This document shows positions 23,897 through 33,302 of a DNA stretch of 45,178 bases, in pieces. Every line of letters begins with the position of its first letter. The stretch's first letter is position 1. Origin of the DNA: Anaerolineales bacterium (GTDB lineage: Bacteria > Chloroflexota > Anaerolineae > Anaerolineales > UBA11858). The notes beneath the pieces are model-generated. The model searched no databases and was not told where the DNA came from. It was given only the letters and a program-made list of their open reading frames with translations. The stretch spans positions 1-45,178 of the forward strand of contig JANTFT010000018.1 in the NCBI GenBank assembly GCA_024763275.1, given 5' to 3'. The translations under genes were made by a program, and so were the position numbers.

Positions 23897-24964
23897 GTGG
23901 CATTTTCTCCCTTCGATTGGTTGTTGGGATATTTCTCACTTGATATTGGAATTGATTTAGGTACGGCAAACACTCTTGTTCACGTAAAAGGCAAAGGCAT
24001 TGTCATTCAAGAGCCGTCCTGGGTTGCCATCCATAAACGCACCCGGGAGCCGATTGCCATTGGCTCAGCGGCGAAGGAAATGATCGGGCGCACCCCGGCG
24101 GACATCATCACTCTGCGTCCACTCCGGGACGGTGTTATCTCTGAATTTGAGATCACCCAGGCCATGCTGGAATATTTCATAGCCAAAGCCCATCAGCAGA
24201 GCATCGTACCTGTTCCCCGACCCCGGGTGGTGATCGGCATCCCCGCTGGCGTGACTGAAGTCGAAAAAAGAGCTGTGTATGATGCCTCCATGGCAGCTGG
24301 AGCCCGCAGCACCTATCTGATCGAGGAGCCTGTGGCGGCAGCGCTGGGAGCAGGCCTGCCCATTGATAAGGTCGGCGGCAACATGATTGTTGACATCGGT
24401 GGAGGTACCTCCGAGGTCGCCATCATGACCATGGGCGGTGTGGTTTCCTCTCGCTCCCTGCGGGTGGCAGGAGACGAACTGGATGAGGATATCATCCAGT
24501 ACATCCGCAACAAATACAACATCCTCATCGGTCAGCGTCTGGCCGAAGAGGCCAAAATCACTCTGGGTTCGGCTTTCCCGCTGTCAGAGGAGAAGACCAT
24601 GACCTTGCGGGGCAGGAACCTGGTAACGGGACTGCCGGATTCAATCGAGATTTCCTCGATAGAGCTGCGGGATGCCATCTCCAATTCAGTCCAGACCATC
24701 ATCGACACCATTCGGGACGCCCTGGATGAAACGCCGCCGGAAATCCTCGCTGACCTGATGGATAATGGGGTCTGTCTGGCAGGCGGCGGATCGCTCCTGC
24801 AGGGGCTGGACAAACGCCTTACCGAGGAACTCCAGATCAACACCTGGCTGGCAGAGGACCCCATCAGCTGTGTTGCCCGGGGCGCAGGAGTAGCCCTGGA
24901 AGAAATGGACAAATGGAATGGTTTATTTGTTGGATTGGAGCGTAAGAGCGCCCCCAGAGAATAG
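23897..24964 (+). CDS. mreB: Rod shape-determining protein MreB
   Basis: A 355-residue bacterial actin homologue that polymerises on the inner membrane face and guides lateral wall synthesis. The actin-fold nucleotide motifs are clear: phosphate-1 GIDLGTANTLV, the IGIPAGVTEVEKRAV connecting region, phosphate-2 VDIGGGTSEVAIM, and the adenosine motif LAGGGSLLQGLDKRL. The length is about ten residues over typical MreB because of a short N-terminal leader (MAFSPFDWLLGYFS), an amphipathic stretch likely to bind the membrane. It starts at GTG (23897) after AAGGAGCAGGAA. It is first in a cluster with mreC, mreD and mrdA. Confidence 0.97.
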   Translation: MAFSPFDWLLGYFSLDIGIDLGTANTLVHVKGKGIVIQEPSWVAIHKRTREPIAIGSAAKEMIGRTPADIITLRPLRDGVISEFEITQAMLEYFIAKAHQQSIVPVPRPRVVIGIPAGVTEVEKRAVYDASMAAGARSTYLIEEPVAAALGAGLPIDKVGGNMIVDIGGGTSEVAIMTMGGVVSSRSLRVAGDELDEDIIQYIRNKYNILIGQRLAEEAKITLGSAFPLSEEKTMTLRGRNLVTGLPDSIEISSIELRDAISNSVQTIIDTIRDALDETPPEILADLMDNGVCLAGGGSLLQGLDKRLTEELQINTWLAEDPISCVARGAGVALEEMDKWNGLFVGLERKSAPRE

Positions 24965-25063
24965 ACCTGCCTGGAAAGCATTTCTCCTCCCCCCCCAACC
25001 ATCATATCTCAGCCGTAAAACGCTTTTCTACCCGGGGAGGGGGTTTGCATCAGCCCGACCCCT

Positions 25064-25912
25064 ATGAATAACAGATTCCCGAAGTCATACCGCACAATCG
25101 CAATCAGCCTGGCAGCCATTGGCATCCTCGCTTTGGCTTTGAGCGGCACCTTTACCGCCCTGTCACGCTGGATCACAACCCCGCTGATAGCGGCCCAGAC
25201 CTGGATATCCAACCAGTACCGGGGAGTGGACAGCTTCCTATCCGCATCCCAGGACATCCAGAAAATCCGCCAGCAGAACACTGAGCTACAAGCTGAAAAC
25301 GCGCGTATGCAGGCTCAGATCGTGGAACTGCAGCAGCAGCTGGTTGAATTAAAAATCCTCTCCGCCCTGCTGGAATTTGCCCGGGCCAATCCCGAGCATC
25401 AGTACATTGGCGCTTCGGTGATCGGCCGGGATCCCAGCCCCTTTCTCAGATACATCATCATTAACCGGGGTTCAGACGACGGTCTCAGACGGGGTATGCC
25501 CGTGGTGACCCAGAACGGCCTGGCAGGGCGGGTGGTCCAGGTAACCGCTAACGGAGCGCGGGTCAGCTTGATCACCGATCCTGTCACACGTATCAACGTC
25601 AGAGTAGAGCCTTCCCGCAGCGCCGCTGTACTGACCGGATCGATCACCGGTGACATCACCCTGGAGCAGATTCCCCAGGATGCGGACGTCCAGCCCGGCA
25701 ACCTGATCCTGACCTCCGGGCTGGGAGGAAACTACCCGCCAAACATCATCGTCGGACAGGTCACCAGTGTTCGCACCCGGGAAAATGCCCTCTTCCAGAG
25801 TGCTTCTGTGCAGCCGGTGACAGATTTTTCTGACCTGGCTATCGTGCTGGTGATCACTAATTTTGAGCCGGTGGATCTCAGCCCTTTGATCCCAGAATCC
25901 GGCTCACCATAG
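25064..25912 (+). CDS. mreC: Rod shape-determining protein MreC
   Basis: A 282-residue bitopic protein of the elongasome. It has one N-terminal membrane helix (about 12-34), a coiled coil at about 60-105 (IRQQNTELQAENARMQAQIV), and two beta-barrel subdomains with the family stretch GASVIGRDPSPFLRYIIINR, RGMPVVTQNGLAGRVVQV and SRSAAVLTG. MreC links the penicillin-binding protein PBP2 with MreB and MreD. The start at 25064 lacks a strong ribosome-binding site (a GGGGAGG lies over 20 bases upstream). It lies 99 bases after mreB. Confidence 0.94.
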   Translation: MNNRFPKSYRTIAISLAAIGILALALSGTFTALSRWITTPLIAAQTWISNQYRGVDSFLSASQDIQKIRQQNTELQAENARMQAQIVELQQQLVELKILSALLEFARANPEHQYIGASVIGRDPSPFLRYIIINRGSDDGLRRGMPVVTQNGLAGRVVQVTANGARVSLITDPVTRINVRVEPSRSAAVLTGSITGDITLEQIPQDADVQPGNLILTSGLGGNYPPNIIVGQVTSVRTRENALFQSASVQPVTDFSDLAIVLVITNFEPVDLSPLIPESGSP

Positions 25913-25928
25913 AGGAAAAGGCCCCAAG

Positions 25929-26429
25929 ATGTCCGTGATATTGAGCATCCCCACTCTGGGTTTGATCGCCGCCCTGCAGTCCGCAGTGGTCAGCAGGCTG
26001 CCGTTAAACCACGGCACCGCAGACCTGATGCTGGTGCTGCTGGTCGCCATTGCCCTGCAGAAAAGGGTGAATACCGCCTGGGGTTGGAGCATCGTAGGCG
26101 GTCTGTTAACAGACTTTATATCAGGCCTGCCCTTCGGCATCTTCACGCTCAGCTACCTGGGTACCACAGCTCTGGCGCTGGCCCTGCGGAAAAGGATCTG
26201 GCGCTTTTCCTTTTTGATGCAGCTCCTGGTTGTCCTCAGCGGGACGATCATTTCCCACTCTTTATCCTATCTGGTAATATTCCTGCAGGGCACCAGCCTG
26301 GACCTCAGAACCGTGCTGCAAACCGTCACCATGCCCAGCCTGGTTCTCAACTTTATGCTCTCATTGCCGATATTCATCCTGACCCGGGACATTCTGGAGC
26401 AGTTCGCTCCCCTGGAATACAATGCTTAA
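25929..26429 (+). CDS. mreD: Rod shape-determining protein MreD
   Basis: A 166-residue polytopic membrane protein with five to six hydrophobic segments and the MreD-type motif WSIVGGLLTDFISGLPFG. It partners MreC in the elongasome. It follows mreC by 16 bases and overlaps the start of mrdA by eight bases, so expression is coupled. Confidence 0.9.
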   Translation: MSVILSIPTLGLIAALQSAVVSRLPLNHGTADLMLVLLVAIALQKRVNTAWGWSIVGGLLTDFISGLPFGIFTLSYLGTTALALALRKRIWRFSFLMQLLVVLSGTIISHSLSYLVIFLQGTSLDLRTVLQTVTMPSLVLNFMLSLPIFILTRDILEQFAPLEYNA

Positions 26430-28530
26430 CGCACCGGCTTCTTCTCATAATAAGATCAGCACTGGCAGGATCCTCTCCTTTGCAGGCATTGTAGGAGCGG
26501 TCTTCCTGATGTTTATTTTCCGGCTGTTTTCAATTCAGATTCTCAACGGAGACACCTTTATCGCCCAGGCTCTGGAAAACCGCCTGCGAGAAATCAGCCT
26601 GGCCCCTACCCGGGGAGTGATCTTCGACCGCAACGGCATCGTCCTGGCCCGCAATGTGGCATCCTACAATGTGGTGGTCAAAGCAGCAGAGCTTCCAGAT
26701 GATCAGGGCTCGATCCAGAACATCATCCGCTCCCTGGCCGAATATATCGATGTGCCAGTTTCCAGGGGGGAGATCTCTCCTGATCATCCCTTTGTGCCTT
26801 GTGTCTCAGACCACGGGATCAGCCAGATCATCGAATACGGTGAACAGAGCGCTCCTTTCCAGGACGTGAAGATCGCCTGCAACATCCCTGAAAATCAGGC
26901 CCGTATCATCCAGGAAAAGACCATGGATTGGCCGGGTATTTCCCTGGAGATCGAGACTGTCCGCGATTACCCCACCGGTTCTCTGACAGCCAGCATCATC
27001 GGCTTCCTGGGCCCGATCTCCAGCGCCGAGGAGGCTTACTACACTGAGCGGGGTTTTGTGACCAACCGCGACAAAATCGGTTATGCCGGCCTGGAACGCT
27101 ATTTTCAATCCATCCTTTCCGGCAAACCGGGCAAACGGGTAGTTGAAGTGGATGTCGGCGGCCAGATCATCCGCGACGCGGTCCCGGTGATCTCCTCCAT
27201 CCCCGGCCAGAACATCTACACCACGATCGACACCCGCCTCCAGCAGGCCGCCGAATCGATCCTGCTGGACGAGATCAACGGTTGGAATGCTTATTTCGGT
27301 GAACTGCGCATCACCAGCGGGGTGGTGATCGCTATGAATCCCCGCACCGGGGAAGTCCTGGCGATGGTCTCCTTCCCCACTTACGAGAACAACCGCATGG
27401 CCCGGATCATCCCGTCCTATTATTACCAACAGCTTAACGCTGATGTCCGCAACCCTCTTCTCAATCAGGCTGTAGGCGCGGAGCTGCCAGCCGGCTCGGT
27501 CTTCAAACTCAGCACCGCTCTGGGGGCCCTAAACGAGGGAGTGGTCACTCCTGATCAGGTGATCACCACGCCCCCGGAGATCCAGCTTGCCAACAAATAC
27601 ACGCCCAATGACCCTGGTAACAGTAAAACCTATGTGGACTGGAATGAGAATGGTTTTGGCCAACTGGACTTCATCGGGGGCATCGCCAACTCCAGCAACG
27701 TATACTTCTACCAGCTGGGTGGCGGGGATGCCGAGGAACTGGGCACCGGTGTGCCCAACGAGGTCCCGGAAGGGCTGGGCATCTGCCGCCTGGGCACTTA
27801 TGCCCGGGCCCTGGGATATGGAGATTACCTGGGCATTGAACTGCCCGACGAAGCTGACGGAATCATACCTGATCCCAAGTGGAAGCGCATTGCCCACGGC
27901 GAGAACTGGTCGACGGGAGATACCTACATCACCAGTGTGGGTCAGGGATTTGTCACTGCCACTCCTCTGCAGATCCTTGCCTCAGCGGCTACTATTGCCA
28001 ATGACGGTAAGCTGATGAAGCCTACCATCATCTCAACAACAACCGACGCGGAAGGGCAGGTAATCATCCCCTTTGAGCCGGTTATGAAGTGGGACATCAC
28101 CGTAGACCCAGTGATCGATGTTTATTCCAATCCCACCAGCGCCGGAGGCTGCGAGGCCAAACTTACCGGAGAAACCAAAACGGTCGAACCCTGGGTGGTT
28201 GAAAAGATCCAGGAAGGCATGCGGGCAGCGGTGACCGAGGGCACACTGAAAGAGGTATTCAAGAATATTGGCATTGCTGTGGCCGGGAAAACCGGTACGG
28301 CTGAATATTGCGACACCTTTGCTAATGAGAAAGGACTCTGTATCCCTGGGAGCTGGCCCTCCCACGCCTGGACTATCGCCTATGCGCCTTTTGATAATCC
28401 CGAGATCGCCGTGGTAGCCTTTGCCTACAACGGCGGCGAGGGTGCCAGCGTAGCCGGTCCAATCGTCCGGCGGACCATTGAGGCCTATTTCGAACTCAAG
28501 GCCATCGACAGCAGAGTAAGCCTTCCCTGA
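26422..28530 (+). CDS. mrdA: Penicillin-binding protein 2 (elongation transpeptidase)
   Basis: A 702-residue class B penicillin-binding protein, longer than E. coli PBP2 (633). It has one N-terminal membrane helix (about 16-40), the PBP dimerisation region (APTRGVIFDRNGIVLARNV), and a transpeptidase domain. The active-site motifs are Ser359-x-x-Lys362 (AGSVFKLS), Ser424-Ser-Asn426 (ANSSNVYF) and Lys623-Thr-Gly (AGKTGTAEYC). It cross-links side-wall peptidoglycan with RodA. Three Cys-containing inserts near the active site (GLGICRLG, GGCEAK, EYCDTFANEKGLC) are unusual for this family and might form disulfides outside the cell. It overlaps mreD by eight bases. Confidence 0.95.
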   Translation: MLNAPASSHNKISTGRILSFAGIVGAVFLMFIFRLFSIQILNGDTFIAQALENRLREISLAPTRGVIFDRNGIVLARNVASYNVVVKAAELPDDQGSIQNIIRSLAEYIDVPVSRGEISPDHPFVPCVSDHGISQIIEYGEQSAPFQDVKIACNIPENQARIIQEKTMDWPGISLEIETVRDYPTGSLTASIIGFLGPISSAEEAYYTERGFVTNRDKIGYAGLERYFQSILSGKPGKRVVEVDVGGQIIRDAVPVISSIPGQNIYTTIDTRLQQAAESILLDEINGWNAYFGELRITSGVVIAMNPRTGEVLAMVSFPTYENNRMARIIPSYYYQQLNADVRNPLLNQAVGAELPAGSVFKLSTALGALNEGVVTPDQVITTPPEIQLANKYTPNDPGNSKTYVDWNENGFGQLDFIGGIANSSNVYFYQLGGGDAEELGTGVPNEVPEGLGICRLGTYARALGYGDYLGIELPDEADGIIPDPKWKRIAHGENWSTGDTYITSVGQGFVTATPLQILASAATIANDGKLMKPTIISTTTDAEGQVIIPFEPVMKWDITVDPVIDVYSNPTSAGGCEAKLTGETKTVEPWVVEKIQEGMRAAVTEGTLKEVFKNIGIAVAGKTGTAEYCDTFANEKGLCIPGSWPSHAWTIAYAPFDNPEIAVVAFAYNGGEGASVAGPIVRRTIEAYFELKAIDSRVSLP

Positions 28531-28537
28531 GTTCTCA

Positions 28538-28546
28538 TGCTATAAT
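28538..28546 (+). promoter_or_regulatory. Promoter before minC, extended -10
   Basis: TGCTATAAT gives a perfect -10 (28541-28546) with the TG extension; the -35 region is poor. It lies 55 bases before the minC ATG, so minCDE can be expressed apart from mreB-mrdA. Confidence 0.6.
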
Positions 28547-28600
28547 TTTAGGGATCGGTTAATAGCGGATTCGAGCTGCTTTAACCCTGGAGTTCAAGGC

Positions 28601-29275
28601 ATGGAAGCAGAAAAGATCGAGGTCAAAGGCATTAAGAACGGCCTGTTAATTGAAATCAAACCTGGAAATTGGCAGGACCGGGAAGAGAGCCTGCTAACCT
28701 ATATTGACCAGAACCTGGAGTTCTTCAAAGGAGCCAAACTTGTCCTCGATGTGGGAGAGCGGGAGCTAAAGCCCCCTATGCTTTCCTCCCTGCGGAATGC
28801 CCTGTCTGACCGGGAAATCAAGCTCAAGGCTGTGCTGAGCACCTCCCGGACAACTGAACGAGCCTCTCAGGACCTGGGCCTGGAGATCAAGTTAGACCAA
28901 TCTTCCCACCTGCCGGTGCAACCTTCCATCAACACCCAGCTGGAAGGCGATGAGGCTGTCTTCTTAAAACGCACCTTACGATCCGGTCACAAGGTGAAAT
29001 TTCCCGGCCACATTGTCGTGTTAGGAGATGTGAACCCCGGCGCAGAGCTGGTTGCTGGGGGCGACATCATCGTTTGGGGTCGACTGCGGGGAGTGGTACA
29101 TGCCGGGGCAGGCGGTGACACAGATGCTGTGGTCTGCGCCCTGGATCTCTCTCCCACCCAGCTGCGCATCGCCGACAAGATCAGTGTATCCCCTCCCAGG
29201 AAAGGGAAAACCCGACCGGAAATCGCCTATCTGGAAAACGGTCAGGTTTCTGCCCGGGAATGGAACAGGGATTAA
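28601..29275 (+). CDS. minC: Septum site-determining protein MinC
   Basis: A 224-residue FtsZ-assembly inhibitor. The N-terminal domain (about 1-105) is the FtsZ-interacting part. The C-terminal right-handed beta helix has the diagnostic GHIVVLGDVNPGAELVAGGD and IIVWGRLRGVVHAGAGGD, used for dimerisation and MinD binding. It is first of a minC-minD-minE series; minD starts 24 bases after its stop. Confidence 0.95.
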   Translation: MEAEKIEVKGIKNGLLIEIKPGNWQDREESLLTYIDQNLEFFKGAKLVLDVGERELKPPMLSSLRNALSDREIKLKAVLSTSRTTERASQDLGLEIKLDQSSHLPVQPSINTQLEGDEAVFLKRTLRSGHKVKFPGHIVVLGDVNPGAELVAGGDIIVWGRLRGVVHAGAGGDTDAVVCALDLSPTQLRIADKISVSPPRKGKTRPEIAYLENGQVSAREWNRD

Positions 29276-29299
29276 TCCAATCAGGAGACAATTTACCCT

Positions 29300-30100
29300 A
29301 TGAGCGCGAAAGTTATCACCATCACATCTGGTAAAGGCGGAGTGGGAAAAACCACCGCCACCGCGAATATTGGCGCTGCCCTGGCCAGCAGCGGCCAGCG
29401 GGTCGCCTGCATCGACGCCGATATCGGCCTGCGAAACCTGGATGTGGTAATGGGGTTGGAGAACAGGATCGTCTACGACCTGGTCGATGCAGTGGAAGGC
29501 CGCTGCCGTCTCAATCAGGCCATGATCAAGGACAAACATATCCCTGAACTGTACCTGATCCCCTCCGCCCAGACCCGAGACAAGACCGCGGTTTCCCCTT
29601 CGGATATGATCAGGCTCTGTGACGAACTGAAGCTTGACCTGGATTGGATCCTGATTGACTCTCCAGCAGGAATAGAGCGCGGTTTCAAGAACGCCATCGC
29701 CCCCGCGGATCAAGTGATAGTGATCACCAATCCGGAGATCTCGGCCGTCCGCGACGCCGACCGCATCATCGGGATCGTGGAAGCAGAGGAAAAAGGCACT
29801 CCCAGACTGCTGATCAACCGCCTTAACCCGGAAATGGTCCGGCAGAACAACATGCTTTCCGCGGACGATGTGGTCGATCTGCTGGCCATTCATCTGCTGG
29901 GCATCGTTCCGGAGGACAAGAATGTCATTATCAGCACCAACAAGGGCACACCGATCGCCCTGGACGGAAAGAGTCCGGCAGGGCAGGCTTACCGCAATAT
30001 AGCCAGGCGGATCATGGGAGAAGAGGTGCCGCTGATGGATTTGGAGAAAGGCAGCGGAATATTCAGCCGGCTTTCCAGCGTATTCGGATCAGGAGAATAA
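29300..30100 (+). CDS. minD: Septum site-determining ATPase MinD
   Basis: A 266-residue ParA/MinD ATPase. The deviant Walker A GKGGVGKTT lies at residues 11-19, Walker B at DWILIDSPAG, and the C-terminus GIFSRLSSVFG is the amphipathic membrane-targeting helix. MinD-ATP binds the membrane, recruits MinC, and is released by MinE. It lies between minC and minE, with minE four bases downstream. Confidence 0.97.
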   Translation: MSAKVITITSGKGGVGKTTATANIGAALASSGQRVACIDADIGLRNLDVVMGLENRIVYDLVDAVEGRCRLNQAMIKDKHIPELYLIPSAQTRDKTAVSPSDMIRLCDELKLDLDWILIDSPAGIERGFKNAIAPADQVIVITNPEISAVRDADRIIGIVEAEEKGTPRLLINRLNPEMVRQNNMLSADDVVDLLAIHLLGIVPEDKNVIISTNKGTPIALDGKSPAGQAYRNIARRIMGEEVPLMDLEKGSGIFSRLSSVFGSGE

Positions 30101-30104
30101 GGGC

Positions 30105-30371
30105 ATGGGCAACTTCATTCAAAAAATTTTCACCAGGGAACCCAGCAGCGCAGCCAGGGCCAAGGACCGCCTGCGGCTGGTCTTGATAAATGACCGCACC
30201 GATCTATCCGCAGCCGCCCTGGAAGCGCTCAAGGATGACCTGCTGGAAGTCCTCTCCCGCTATATTCAAATCGATCCAGATGCTGTGCAGATTAACATCA
30301 CCAGGGATGGACGCCAGCAGCGGCTGATCGCTGATATCCCTATCGCTGGACCAATCAGCCGTAAATATTAA
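30105..30371 (+). CDS. minE: Cell division topological specificity factor MinE
   Basis: An 88-residue MinE of normal length. It has an N-terminal membrane-targeting stretch MGNFIQKIF, the MinD-contact helix region AKDRLRLVLINDRTDL, and the C-terminal dimerisation half with LSRYIQIDPDAVQINI. It stimulates MinD ATPase activity to give pole-to-pole or related patterning. It starts four bases after minD and three bases before rodA. Confidence 0.95.
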   Translation: MGNFIQKIFTREPSSAARAKDRLRLVLINDRTDLSAAALEALKDDLLEVLSRYIQIDPDAVQINITRDGRQQRLIADIPIAGPISRKY

Positions 30372-30374
30372 CTT

Positions 30375-31517
30375 ATGCATAGAATCTCCTGGCGCCATTT
30401 CGATTTCTGGCTGCTTGGCGCCGTGGCCTTCCTGACCATCTTCGGTGTCACCATGATCCGCTCCGCCATTGCAGGCAACATCGAACTGGTTGAAGCCAAT
30501 ACAGTTACAAAGCAGATCATCTTCGCCAGCATCGGGTTTGTGATCATGGTCATCACAGCTATGATCGATTACCACTACTGGGGCGCTTTAAGCACGATCC
30601 TGTTCATCGTGACTTTCGGCGCTCTGGCGGTGCTCTTCACGGTCGGCGGAGCTCTGTTCGGGTCCTCGCGCTGGTTTGCCGTGGGCCCGATCCTCATCCA
30701 GCCCTCCGAATTCGCCAAGATCACCATCATTCTCATCCTGGGCAACTTCTTTTCCCAGCACATCGAGGACATCAAAAATCCCCGGGTTGTGCTCCAGAGC
30801 CTGATGATCACCATGGGAATTGTCGGCTGGATCATCCTCCAGCCCGATCTGAGCACCTCGATCGTCATCCTGGTGCTGTGGTTTGCCCTGCTGTGGGCAG
30901 CAGGCCTGGACGTGAAGCTGCTGCTGATCACCAGTGGTGTGGGCGCGGTGAGCATGGCTATCGGCCTGCCGCTCTTGCTGCTCAATTATGACCCCACCAA
31001 TACCAGCTCCCTCATCAAGCCTTACCAGCTGGAGAGAATTATCAACTTTCTGTTCCCCGACCCCAATGCCAGCTTCGGTGCCATCTACAACGTCCAGCAA
31101 GCTTTGATCAGCATCGGTGACGGTGGCTGGTTCGGGCAGGGCTACGGGGGCGGCTCGCAGGTCCAGCTGCGTTTTTTGAAAGTCCGTCATTCCGACTTCA
31201 TCTTTTCAGCTCTTTCTGAGGAATTCGGCTTCGTTGGAGCTCTGCTGGTGATCGCCACCCTGGCTTTTATCGTTGCCCGCTGTCTGCGGACTGCCCGCAT
31301 TGCCAGTGACACCTTCGGAGCGTTGATCGCCTACGGAGCAGCTACTTTAATCTCATTCCAGACTATCGTCAATGTGGGCATGAACCTCAACCTGCTGCCG
31401 GTGACCGGCCTGACCCTGCCCTTTGTCAGCTATGGGGGGTCTTCGCTGATGACCCTGTTCATCGCTGTTGGCCTCGTAGAAAGTGTGGTGATGCGCCACC
31501 GCGATCTGGAATTCTAA
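30375..31517 (+). CDS. rodA: RodA, SEDS-family peptidoglycan glycosyltransferase
   Basis: A 380-residue polytopic protein with about ten membrane helices. SEDS motifs are visible: GSSRWFAVGPILIQPSEFAK, LQPDLSTSIVILVLWF, GQGYGGGSQVQLRFLKVRHS and DFIFSALSEEFGFVGALL (containing the conserved catalytic-region Glu/Asp), ending with LTLPFVSYGGSSLMT. It polymerises lipid II for side-wall growth together with PBP2. It follows minE by three bases, so division placement and elongation genes share one transcript, a departure from the common mrdA-mrdB pair. Confidence 0.94.
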   Translation: MHRISWRHFDFWLLGAVAFLTIFGVTMIRSAIAGNIELVEANTVTKQIIFASIGFVIMVITAMIDYHYWGALSTILFIVTFGALAVLFTVGGALFGSSRWFAVGPILIQPSEFAKITIILILGNFFSQHIEDIKNPRVVLQSLMITMGIVGWIILQPDLSTSIVILVLWFALLWAAGLDVKLLLITSGVGAVSMAIGLPLLLLNYDPTNTSSLIKPYQLERIINFLFPDPNASFGAIYNVQQALISIGDGGWFGQGYGGGSQVQLRFLKVRHSDFIFSALSEEFGFVGALLVIATLAFIVARCLRTARIASDTFGALIAYGAATLISFQTIVNVGMNLNLLPVTGLTLPFVSYGGSSLMTLFIAVGLVESVVMRHRDLEF

Positions 31518-31543
31518 TCAAAACAACCAGGGAATAACCCCTT

Positions 31544-33052
31544 ATGACTGAGTACATCCAACCCGCCCGCGTCCGCTTTGCCCCCTCACCAACCGGGTTC
31601 CTGCATATCGGTGGAGCCCGGACCGCTCTGTACGATTACTTGCTGGCCCATCAGACCGGAGGTGCCTTCGTACTGCGCATCGAGGACACCGATCAGAAGC
31701 GCTACCAGGAAAGCGCAGAACAGGACATCAAGGACGCCCTGACCTGGATGGGCATCCAGCCAGATGAAGGTCCGGACCAGGGCGGCCCGTACGCCCCCTA
31801 CCGGCAGTCCCAGCGAATTGACATCTACCGGGAGCAGGCCGAAAGACTGATCGAAAACGGCCAGGCCTACTACTGCTTCTGCACCCCCGAGCGGCTGGAG
31901 AAAGTCAGGAAAGAACAGCAAAAGAACAATCAAACGCCCCACTACGACGGCACCTGCCGGAACCTGGACAGCGAGGAATCCGCCCGCAGGGCCGCCGCTG
32001 GTGAGCCTCATGTGATCCGCTTCAAAGCGCCCCGGGAAGGACAAACCACCGCGGTGGATGCTCTAAGGGGGGAAATCACAGTGGATAACAGCACTCTGGA
32101 CGACATGATCCTGATCAAGTCCAGCGGCCTGGCAGTCTACCACCTGGCAGCCATGGTTGATGACCACCTGATGGGCATCACCCATGTCTTCCGGGGATCG
32201 GAATGGCTGCCTACCTTCCCCATCCATGTCCTGATCTACCGGGCGCTGGGATGGGAGGAGCCTATCTGGGTGCACCTTTCCGTGCTGCTCAAACCTGACG
32301 GGAAAGGCAAAATGAGCAAGCGTGATACCGAGCTGGCCCGCGAGCAGGGTTTCCCGATCTTCATGAAGGACATGGAGGAGCTGGGCTACATCCCGGAAGC
32401 AGTCATCAACTGGATTGCCCTGATGGGCTGGAGCTATGACGACAAAACCGAGTTCTTCACACTGGAAGACCTGGTGGAAAAGTTCAGCGTCGAGAAGCTC
32501 AACCCCTCCCCCGCTGCCATTAATTTCAGCAAGCTAGACCATTTCAACGGGTTACACATCCGCCAGCTGGCTGTTGAGGATTTCGCCAGCCGCATCAAAC
32601 CCTGGTTCGAAAAAGCCGACCTGCATCCAGAGGATGAAATGCTGATCCAGGTAGCCGCTGCCCTGCAGAATCGCACCCCCAAGCTCACCGAGGTGGTTGA
32701 TATGGGAGGGTTCTTTTTCCGCGACCAGGTAAAGCTGGAAGTAGAGCGGGTCGTGACCCCAAAAATGAGCGCTGTCCAGGCCGCTGAAGCAGCTGGAAGG
32801 ATCCTGGATCTTTTCCAGGGGCTGGATGAGATCAATCAGGAAAACGCCGAGGGACCCCTGCGGGAACTGGCCTCCGGGATGGGCTTGAAAGCCGGCCAGA
32901 TCTTCGGCCTGCTGCGGGAAGCTCTTACCGGGCAGAAAGTCAGCCCGCCGATCTTTGATATCATCCCGATCCTGGGACGAAAGACGGTCACCCAGAGGTT
33001 GGAAAACGCCCGCGATCTTCTGCGAATTGAGGCAGATAAGAGCAGCGGCTGA
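31544..33052 (+). CDS. gltX: Glutamate-tRNA ligase
   Basis: A 502-residue class I aminoacyl-tRNA synthetase, normal length. The HIGH motif appears as APSPTGFLHIGG, the KMSKS loop as KGKMSKRD. The acceptor-binding region contains YYCFCTPERLEKVRKEQQ, and the C-terminal helical anticodon-binding domain starts near residue 330. It charges tRNA-Glu (and possibly tRNA-Gln, in organisms that use transamidation). It starts 26 bases after rodA and probably ends the shape-division operon. Confidence 0.96.
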   Translation: MTEYIQPARVRFAPSPTGFLHIGGARTALYDYLLAHQTGGAFVLRIEDTDQKRYQESAEQDIKDALTWMGIQPDEGPDQGGPYAPYRQSQRIDIYREQAERLIENGQAYYCFCTPERLEKVRKEQQKNNQTPHYDGTCRNLDSEESARRAAAGEPHVIRFKAPREGQTTAVDALRGEITVDNSTLDDMILIKSSGLAVYHLAAMVDDHLMGITHVFRGSEWLPTFPIHVLIYRALGWEEPIWVHLSVLLKPDGKGKMSKRDTELAREQGFPIFMKDMEELGYIPEAVINWIALMGWSYDDKTEFFTLEDLVEKFSVEKLNPSPAAINFSKLDHFNGLHIRQLAVEDFASRIKPWFEKADLHPEDEMLIQVAAALQNRTPKLTEVVDMGGFFFRDQVKLEVERVVTPKMSAVQAAEAAGRILDLFQGLDEINQENAEGPLRELASGMGLKAGQIFGLLREALTGQKVSPPIFDIIPILGRKTVTQRLENARDLLRIEADKSSG

Positions 33053-33302
33053 TCTTCCTGGTTAAATTTCACACCATAAAGAACACTGGAACAGACCGCA
33101 GGCATTTTCCCCCAGAGGAGTGAGCGGCTGCCGGGGTCAAATCTAATCCTCTAAGCGCCCAGATACAACTTTCGATCACCGGCCTGTTCGGACATTCTCA
33201 GCTCCCAAGGGATGGCTTCCTATTTCCCGGGCTCTAACGGCCAACCTGAAAATCCTGCAGAGATCATCCCGGTCTTTTTCCTCAGGGCTCAACCCCTGCC
33301 CC
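33053..33302. other. Convergent intergenic region after gltX
   Basis: About 250 bases between convergent genes. I see no convincing hairpin terminator, gene or repeat. Confidence 0.45.
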
